DNA from: Psilocybe azurescens
Lineage: Eukaryota; Basidiomycota; Agaricomycetes; Agaricales; Agrocybaceae
Reading direction: 5' to 3'
DNA length: 17,246 nt
Assembly (NCBI GenBank): GCA_023853785.1
Contig: JAJIRX010000251.1
Location: forward strand, 1 to 17,246
Shown: in pieces, positions 9,753 through 17,246 of the stretch
How positions within the stretch are numbered: position 1 is the first letter of the stretch
How the letters are laid out: each line of letters opens with the position of its first letter
Position numbers and translations under genes: made by a program
Notes under the pieces: model-generated
What the model saw: only the letters and a program-made list of their open reading frames with translations
The model's database searches: none
What the model was told of the DNA's origin: nothing

Positions 9753-9986
9753 TACTATAGGCAACGTCCTGAAACAGTAGGATTTCTCTGACAGTTGTCC
9801 CTAGTTACTATGAGCGATCACTAGCCTTCATAGGGTTCCCACCCGTACTTGACAATCCCCAGGGCAGTCTTACTATAGGCAACGTCCTGGACAGTCGGAG
9901 TTCTCTGACAGTCGTCCATAGTTACTATGAGCAATCACTAGCCGTATAGGGTTCCAACCCGTACTTAACAATCCCCAGGGTAGTCC
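9753..9986 (+). repeat. 118/116 bp tandem duplication inside copy 2
   Basis: Units 9753-9870 and 9871-9986 both run from TACTATAGGCAACGTCCTG to AATCCCCAGGG(C/T)AGTC. Copy 1 has a single equivalent (about 4985-5101). The two units differ at several sites, so the duplication is not brand new. Confidence 0.85.
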
Positions 9987-9996
9987 ACGGATGACT

Positions 9997-10003
9997 TATA
10001 AAA
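9997..10003 (+). promoter_or_regulatory. TATA box in the LTR-like block, copy 2
   Basis: TATAAAA within GACTTATAAAAGCCTGC, aligned with 5111-5117 of copy 1. Promoter function is inferred from its position only. Confidence 0.35.
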
Positions 10004-10220
10004 GCCTGCTTATCAAGTCTAATAGACCTGACGTTGAATATAACAATGGCGATCGCTCACGAAACCAGGAGCGCCTAATTGCTTAAGGTGAACTGTAGTG
10101 TTCGATCTCTTATCACACAAATCACTAGTCCTCAAGTATTAACACTGGAATTCTTACTCAGAGTAAATTCTGATATCAAATTTGGGGTGTAGATTACTTG
10201 GTTCCTATTCTAAGATACAG

Positions 10221-10690
10221 TTGTGATATCTGGGCACAGGGATCGCCTTTGATAATTAATAAGGTTTCCGCCACTCGGCGATCACTTGTGAGGGACAGGT
10301 GTGACATCTGTTACAAACTTAACGACCATGGAATGCGGGGACGTATGAATTGAATAAAATCGCACAGATAGTAGTAGTAGTTCACCTCGTCAATCCACTT
10401 AAAGTTGTATTTTTCTGAAACTTTAGACATATATCTTGTACGCCAAGTTTTTGCATATGGTTCAGAATGATAGATAGTGGGAATATTTGGCCTGAGCGGG
10501 CGATCGCCTAATTTAGTGAACAGCTTTTGTGATGTCTGCGCACAAGGATTGCCTTTGATAATTAATAAGGTTTCCGCCGCTTGGCGATCGCTTGTACGGG
10601 ACTGATGGGTGTTACCCTTTGTAAGATCCAAGGTCACTTCTTCTTAGGAGTTCTCCCTTGTGCGGGACTGATGGCATTGTCAACAGTGCA
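10221..10690 (+). repeat. 470 bp near-identical direct repeat, unit 2
   Basis: Partner of 5727-6196 with two mismatches and no gap. It contains exact GCGATCGC octamers at 10500 and 10584. A 108-codon open frame on its minus strand encodes the same peptide in both copies but starts at GTG. Confidence 0.95.
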
Positions 10691-12822
10691 GGTGATCGCC
10701 TCGGTCACTCAGTAGGGCTGCTTTGATACCTGTGTAGGAAACTAAATGTAGTCTTTGAGTCATAGCACTGATTAATAGGCCATACCACCCCTTAGTTAGT
10801 TTTGTATGGCTTACCACACTGCTTGGCCCACTAGGAAGTGAAGCCTCGAAGTCTAATAATCCCGTGTATCTCCCACCCTTCACTAGTATAATATACTAGC
10901 TTATTACAGATAACGATCGTAAAAACAAGAGCCTCTGGGTTACACTATGAAGTGTAAGCTCAGACTGGTTCGAAGAAATGAAATTCTGTAACGAAGACTT
11001 TATTTAAAATCCCAATGTCTTCACCCAAACTAGTCGCTATCTGTTGCCACGGGGTGACATCAAAGTGTGCCACTTCGATGCAGGTGTGTCGGAGTTTGAA
11101 TTACTGTTGCGTTGCCAGATCTCACCTATTTTCGTTTGTCTTCTGCCATGTCACCAGGTGCTGGGCAAGGTCGATGCTTTTCTTGAGCGCCCTCTCATCG
11201 GTGTGTCGCCCGAAGTTTTCGGCCTCAACCACCCTTCCAGGCTGCTTTGAACTCAAAACTGGCTAAGGCTACATGTGGTTACAAAGCAACGCGATGCTTG
11301 AAACGTGGCTTCAATCCTGCTATACGGTTAGCTTGTGACACGACCACCCTTGTCCACGCACTATCATAGCACCGGCGTCACCTTCTGCATCCGTTCAGGC
11401 GCTCCTTGTTCAACTCCAGAAAATGCGACTGAAATTCTCGAACAACAATAGCGGAGGATGGCAGATTGCAAACACTTATGCCTATTACGCATAGGTCGGG
11501 GCCATGGCACAGGAGTATGCTCTCAGCTATCTCTGTCAGCAGTGTGGGTAGTGATGTTCTGAATTCAGGGAAGCTGTGACTACATACCCTTCAGGCTGCG
11601 GCGAGTAAATATTAGGCTTACCCTCAGGGCAGATGAATTGACACGTTGGGGATTTGCCAGGAGACTATGATATTTGGTGAACATCACGTGACTTGTGCAA
11701 GACCTAGACGAAAATTATTTTGTACCGTCTTGCAATTAATAGATACATGTTATAATTCCTAACAGAATTAATGAAAACTTATCAAATGTATATTAATGAA
11801 TACCTGCCCACTGCATGGATTTTACAGTCAAAATATCAGACGTCCACAACCTTAATGTCCAGGATGGCGGTTATTTCCAGAGAATGGCTAGTTTTATTAC
11901 GGCAAACCTATTCTAAATCCAGACGTGATTCAAGAATGTTCTTCAAACACGGTCTGTTAATCCAATTGTGTAACACTGTCCACGAAATGTATGTTGTACC
12001 AGATTTACAATGAATAAATGCCAACAGGTAATTTATTTGAATACTGGACAGTTTTAATCATATTTATAACTTCATTTTTCGACAAGATATAAGCCAACGA
12101 ACATACCGGATATTGTGCAAAAATATTAGTGACCGAAAGCTGTGAACTTTCAGCCTGCATATCTCATTGAGAATGGCAAATATAAACCCAATTCAAATTT
12201 TGCCATGCTTCAAATATTCAAACCTATACCCTCCAAAAGAAGAGGCCTGGAAAAATTTCTTAAAATTTTCAGGAGGCTGTAGAAAGCAAAATAACCATGT
12301 TTCTGAGTCATATCTCATTCTAAGATCGTGATATTTTGGGCATTTGCTACGGTATATAATATCTTACAGTTGGTAGTGACCGGTTGTTATGCTGCAGCGG
12401 GTTCGTGTGTATTTACCATTGTTTCCGAGAGAGAAGTACCTACAGTGTTAAAACAATATCTATGGGGAATACTATATTAATAGCTTTTGTGACATCTTAT
12501 CAATATATAGCTACTCCCAAAATGTAACACAGAGGCCATCTATCCGCTGCCAGAAGCAGTGACCTGAGCATGTCAAAAAAATTTGGCCAAGGTTATCACA
12601 GCCAGCATTTATCAGCATTGCTTTCCCTTCACTCTGGGACAAGTGATTTGTATCTGAATCACTACTGTTTGAGTGCTTTTCCGGGATGAAGGTTGTTTCA
12701 GAAACAGGTTTGACCCCTTTTTAACCCCGTGTGATTTAGATTTTTGTGTTTTCTGTAAGAATTGTAGCCATGCCTGTGAAGATTTAGGTCAATAATATCA
12801 CTATAGAACCATAAGCACTGTC
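10691..12822. other. Long stretch without a convincing gene
   Basis: Contains a plus-strand frame at 11044-11250 (MPRGDIKVCHFDAGVSEF start, 68 aa) and another at 11771-12013 (MKTYQMYINEYLPTAWILQ start, 80 aa). Both have real ATGs but no recognised motif, no clear introns and no neighbouring exons. From about 12000 the DNA is AT-rich up to the 3' end of the leftward gene at 12823, and would include that gene's terminator region. I see no tRNA, rRNA or transposon signature. Confidence 0.45.
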
Positions 12823-15800
12823 TTACAAGTGCTCGTGCAGCTTCTTCTGGAGTGCAGGCGCGTTGAGTTGGCCACGGCGTGCCACTGGGTTCTCCTTTTC
12901 GTATAAAATGCCCTTTACTCGATAGTATATTGCATTGACCACAAATTCCAGTTTTCCTTCATGAGTTTTCCAAATCAAATCTCTCTTCCTATCATAAACA
13001 GATGCAGGCAGGCACTGCAAGGTGTCAAAAATAACATCCAGATCGTGATTAAGCTTTTCAACTTGCTGCTTGGTTTGAGTTGCCAAGATAGCATGATAGG
13101 TGTGAAGATAATAGGCATTGTGAGTCGTGAATGGTTTAAGGGGAGATTCATCCAGTCTATCTGGTTCGGGAAAAAAACTTTCGTCTTCTCCTAAAGATTA
13201 TGTTTCCTGGCCGTCCTGTCTCCAGTTCCTGTTCTACACCATCGTAGGTTGGGAGGACCGAGATGTCTCCAAACAATTTTTGCATGTTTACTAGAGTCCA
13301 GATAGCTGTTGCTTCCTCCAGATTTCTTGGAGGGGCATCAGGAACAAAATTGAACTGGTGACTTAAAAGCAGCCATATTTGAGTTGTAAAAGCCATGAAA
13401 ATCAGAGCTGAATCCGGATGTGTCAGATCGCCAGGTAATTGAGGGGATGGCGTCTTCAGGAATTGGCTGGGTACGGTTTGTAGAAGCTCTTTGAGACGTG
13501 AATCTGTCACCATTTCACCCCATGGGTAGTCCTTCGATATGGCTTGTGGACATAGCTTTAACAGAGGCACCTCTTTTTTAATGTCGCTTGTTTGAATGGG
13601 AGTTTATATGCATTTACCAGCCCGGCGGAATCCTCATCTGGAACTCCAAGAAGCTTCATCTTCTTCCAGTCCAAGTCATGCAATAAAAATATTCCCCACC
13701 CCATCATGACTTCCTCAAATCGCAATTCACGAAATACTGCAGTGATGGGCATGTTCTTGATGATTGGAGTGACAAGAGAATGACGCAGGAGGTGGCCAAT
13801 AACAAGAGACATTGTTCGGTAATTCAGCAAACGGAAGTTGAAGCATCTTTCATGCAGCAGACAAAGCTCTGTAAACCTTCTTTCCAAAAATGTGAAAAAG
13901 GTAGATGACTTAATCCAAAGTATCGGATTGGATCGAAGCCAGGTCTTTGCCTATACACAGTTATCAGTTATAGAGGAATTCTTTCTATGATCTAGGAAGG
14001 ACTCACCTGTTCTATTCGCGCCCGGGGTAAATGTGTTAAGATAGTTCCTGCCAAACCACGGATTTCATCTCTTACACCAAATGACCTAGTGATTCCAGAC
14101 CGCAATTGCTCCGTCCATTTTTTACATGCCCCAATAAACCTCTTAGAACGATGAATTATGTCTTCATCACGGCAAAGGTATTCATCAAGACCTGGGTTCC
14201 TAACCAGTTGGAAGGCCAGGCAATAACAAATACGACTGACTAGGTTGGTTTCTTCCTTGAATTTTTCTTGCATCTCCGCCTTTATGCCTCCGTATGATGC
14301 AAGGGTGGAGAAGTGATGAACAACCCCTTTCTTTGTTCCCAGGGCGTCGAATGAATCGCGGAGGCTTTGTAGTCGCCACAAAGCCACCAGGTGTTCCTTA
14401 TAGTTGCTGTGAATTGAAATGCCCCGATCTAAGTATAGTCCACCCAATCTTGGGTCCAGCATTTGGTCCCAGTTTAGATCAGAAAACATGTCTTTAACAA
14501 GGTTGAAATCCATAGAAGATGAGGCCTCTGCGCGCATTGGATGGACACACTGCTTTGTGGCAAGTTTCATCCTCGGCCATCGGCCACAATAAAGCAAGAC
14601 CCAAAACAAGATAATAAACCAGGATCGTTGATGAGGTGTTCAATTGCCACCATTAGACGGTCTATCTGTGGTTCACAGATTAAATGTGTCTGTGCTTTTT
14701 GTCACCGGCAGCGGTTCCACAGATCTGCAAGGTTTGAAGGAATATACTCCGCAAATCCTGGAATGCCTTTGAATGCCAGGTTGCATGATGGAATGATGAC
14801 ACTATCGTACCAAAGTTCTTGAACTGGCATGGGGAGGAGGGTTGCATATCGATGAGTCTTCTCATTTTGGTGTATCATCCTCGGGAAAAATACATAGAAG
14901 TTAATTCTTCTCTCTGCTTCTCCACAGAATCCAAATCTGAGATGGGGGATGCGGCTCAATCGTACGTCCTGCAGAAGTCGACTTTGCGGGTGGTCTAGTT
15001 CATCTTGATTTCTTGGAGGAAACCAGATTGACATAAACAAAGTTGTGGGTGGAGAATGCCGCTTTTTTTGATACACCGGTGTTAAATTTAGGTGAATGGC
15101 ACATGCTTTAAAGTTTGCAATGCTTGTGACCCAGATTAAGCTGTCCAAGTCAACGGATATCTCCACATTTTCAATAGGAAGACAGATGTTATCTTTTCCA
15201 AGTCAAGGATTAGGTATTTATCCTGATTTTGTGAAGTTCCTTTCTCCCTTTCCCTTCCCAGGAGGAAAACCCGCCTGCTGGCTTCAGTGCCAGATTGTGG
15301 GCCAGCTTCATCAATAAAAGACTGTGCAGAAAGCGCCAAAGTTTTTCATCATTCGAATTTTCTGGCTCAAATTCTTCTAGCTTTGTTGATTTAGAAAGGG
15401 AACTTGAAGACCTGTGATTTTGCCTCAGTGCTGTCCAAGGGCAGGGTACGGAAAAGCTGGGGTGTGACCTAAAGCCTTGATCTTTCCAGAACATCCAACA
15501 ATCTGGTAAGACTTGTCCAGCGCCTCCGCCAAACACCCAGATATTTTTCTGTGGGTATAATATTCCGAGGTTTGATTGGAGAAGAGCCATAGTCGTCATC
15601 TTGGACATGAAATACAGCTGGAGCCCTTCTCGTTTCTGTGGCAGGGTTTTCCTTGGGAGTGCATTGGGTATTCCACATCTTGGGTCTAACGGGCCGGCTT
15701 GCCTCTGATGTGCTGTCCTCTTGATCGTCTTCAGAACTGTCAGTTATTGCCAGGATTTGAGCTAAAATATCATCTTCAGAGTGTGTCTCGCAAGTTTTGC

Positions 15801-16843
15801 AAGACCCAAGGTAGTTTGACAGCCTTATCAGTGAGTATCGTACCCAGCTAAAGTTTAAAAGCCAATTCCCAAATTGCTAATACTTGCCTCAGCCGCTCTG
15901 ACCCAGGAATCATGGCACTCTGCCCGAAGGAGCTTCCAGGATTGTCCGTATGACGTGCAACGCTCGAGCGTTTTACGAAGACCCGCTGAAGCATAAATCG
16001 GCCACAATGAAAGCTTGGTGCAGTGGGTTTTCCCCATCCATCATCTTGCCATTTCCAGCGTCCAACAATCATTTGATGGAATAAGGAAGCGGCTTTTTGC
16101 CCAAATTCCAACCTTCCTAATTATTTAGTCAAAATTTGCTCTTCCTTTTTAAATTAGGAAGCACCTACCAGGATCCACTTTTGAAAGATCATGGTGACAA
16201 ATAAATCTGGGCAATCCCAGTTGAAAAATTCTGCAACTGCTTTCCATATCTGAAGAAACCATGTAGGATTGTCAAATCTTGGGATTTCGACATTGACACC
16301 TAGAAGCAGTGCTTTATTTTTTCGTAGTTGAGGACCAGAAGGAGCGGTGTGGGATAGTCAGGGCATTTCTCCATTAATAAAAGACGGGTCTTTTGGAATG
16401 TTACCGTCCTCAGGCAGCGAAAAGTTGACCTTGAGCGAACTTTCCGGGAACCCATCATTTAAATTTTTCAGAGTTCGCAAGTCGATATAATAACAAGGTG
16501 GAGTGGCAGTTCTCAATTTTTCTTTTTTTCAAGCCAGTCCGCGAGCAGATAGAAGTCCAGAATAGATAGGTTGATTGGGAAGCGGAATCAAAATTTTAGA
16601 TTTCTCCAAGCCCTTTCCCAGAACCATGGATCTCCCAGAATTGCTGTTATTTTTGTCAGGCGGGATTTATGCAAATGCAAGAAATGACTTCACCTTTTGA
16701 ATACACTCCAGTACAGGGAAATTCAGCCACTTGTACCGTTTGACATTCTGCAGCTGTGTCCATTCCATCAACATGTGATTCCGCTGGATGGAAGGATGAT
16801 CCTTCTGTTGGAATATATGATGTCGAAGAATGGGCCTCAAACT
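12823..16843 (-). pseudogene. Large uncharacterised basidiomycete-specific protein gene, broken by frameshifts and two TGA codons
   Basis: Recognised from memory as a widespread, lineage-expanded Agaricomycete family without known function. In protein order: MLMEWTQLQNVKRYKWLNFP (near 16770), GDPWFWERAWRN, YYIDLRTLKNLNDGFPESS, IPRFDNPTWFLQIWKAV, then WPIYASAGLRK and ERCTSYGQSWK. An acidic Ser-rich linker follows (SEDDQEDSTSE, near 15730). The most conserved blocks come next: DLDSLIWVTS and RRINFYVFFPRMIHQNEKTH (15166-14702), LDRGISIHSNYKEHLVALWR and FGVRDEIRG (14400-14050), FEEVMMGWGIFLLHDLDW, and a C-terminus ending LQKKLHEHL at TAA 12823. Introns with matching phase: 13951-14006 and 13191-13239; a further intron at 16117-16168 joins if one base is added at T5 16094-16098. 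In-frame TGAs at 14702-14704 and 16529-16531. One-base breaks at 13574-13579, 14571, 15194-15199, 16014-16016, 16094-16098, 16317-16322, near 16361 and 16594-16597. The region 15210-15680 could not be resolved into one frame. The 5' end may lie further right. Confidence 0.65.
13951..14006 (-). other. Spliceosomal intron, 56 nt, in the large remnant
   Basis: Donor GTGAGTCC and acceptor GTGTATAG. The preceding exon ends in frame at RIEQ and the next begins AKTWLRSNP, phase 0, and the joined reading stays sensible. It is the clearest intron of the right-hand locus and shows that the gene was once normally spliced. Confidence 0.75.
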
Positions 16844-17246
16844 TTACCCAAGACATTTAATCAAAAGGGAATAATGAGGGTAAATTGTAAAAGCACTAAC
16901 GCTCTTTTCACTGAGTGTTGACTCTGTGTGCTGGAAGCCTGTTAATGCTTTTAGCAGTGGTGGGCGTAATGAAAAAGAACATGACCCAGACCTTTCTTTT
17001 TCGATGAGATAAAAGAAACATAGGAGGCGTTGATTCCTTCCTCGAAAAGTTAACAACACTATAAAGAAAGGATGCTATGGGAATACAAACAGGGAGGTTT
17101 GACTGTATACTGCGTGATAGACACTGGGTTACTGAGATTAGTCAGCGAGTTTTGGAGGAAGGGGCATATTTACTAGGACAAGCGGCGGGTCAGAGAGTTG
17201 TAATCTTTGGTGCTGCAAGTATTCGAACTGTGTACACTGCCAGGTG
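16844..17246. other. No gene assigned
   Basis: Possible 5' region or first exons of the leftward remnant. A minus-strand frame at 16844-17059 is open but begins at GTG and shows no family motif. An AG just right of 16841 is used as the acceptor in my reading, so the true start of the gene could lie here or outside the window. Confidence 0.4.

Larger units (their letters stand above)
9336..10178 (+). repeat. LTR-like block, copy 2 (843 bp)
   Basis: Starts TGAGATGTTTAGTGCGGGG and ends TTCTGATATCA. It has the TATA box in the same position as copy 1 and clearly visible divergence from it throughout. Confidence 0.5.
9336..10690 (+). mobile_element. Composite repeat copy 2
   Basis: Same orientation and order as copy 1: an LTR-like block 9336-10178, 42 shared bases 10179-10220, and directly after them the 470 bp block. 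It lacks the 390 bases found in copy 1 at 5337-5726. The shared sequence ends at 10690, where the flanks differ (GGTGATCGCCTCGG here). No transposition gene is visible. Confidence 0.55.

Noticed and set aside
4432..10178. One full-length LTR retrotransposon with LTRs at 4432-5294 and 9336-10178
   Set aside because: No gag or pol sequence is visible between them, no purine-rich tract precedes the second block, the blocks differ a lot, and the second block is followed by the same leader as the first.
5163..10591. Cyanobacterial origin suggested by GCGATCGC (HIP1)
   Set aside because: The octamer occurs only in the repeats. The window has spliceosomal introns and basidiomycete protein families and lacks bacterial gene organisation.
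10920..11000. tRNA-like GGTTCGA box near 10967
   Set aside because: No matching A box, anticodon stem or acceptor stem could be folded around it.

Overview
The window looks like nuclear DNA from a basidiomycete fungus, most likely an Agaricomycete. Protein-like stretches are split by GT-AG introns of about 49-57 nt. There are no bacterial operons or ribosome-binding sites, and about half of the window is repeat-rich and non-coding. Two recognisable gene remnants, both on the minus strand, belong to families I know from mushroom genomes. All identifications come from reading motifs; no search was run.

Left part (1-4158, minus): a multi-exon gene for a JmjC/cupin-like (Fe(II)/2-oxoglutarate type) protein. 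It has a long acidic, disordered N-terminal part, an HxD metal motif, a distal His and a helical tail cut by the left window edge. A second minus-strand coding block (2779-4158) lies directly upstream and may be the N-terminal part of the same gene. The disordered part carries a coding minisatellite whose 28-30 bp units are mostly not multiples of three.

Middle part (4159-12822): no convincing complete gene. It holds two direct copies of a composite repeat (4432-6196 and 9336-10690) that begins with an LTR-like block (TG...CA ends, TATA box) and ends with a 470 bp block that is almost identical in both copies. Between them are two degenerate minisatellites (6560-6838, 6990-7340), a 56 bp tandem duplication (8471-8590) and a few weak ORFs. 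The copies are rich in the octamer GCGATCGC and its variants.

Right part (12823-16843, minus): remnant of a large gene from an uncharacterised basidiomycete family, recognisable over almost its whole length but broken by many single-base frame shifts and two in-frame TGA codons. The last 400 bases hold nothing I can assign.

The most notable general feature is that both large loci read as coherent proteins only if the frame is shifted by one base at many places, mostly homopolymers. Either both are decaying gene copies in a repeat-rich region, or the assembly has systematic homopolymer errors. The nonsense codons favour real decay for the right-hand locus.
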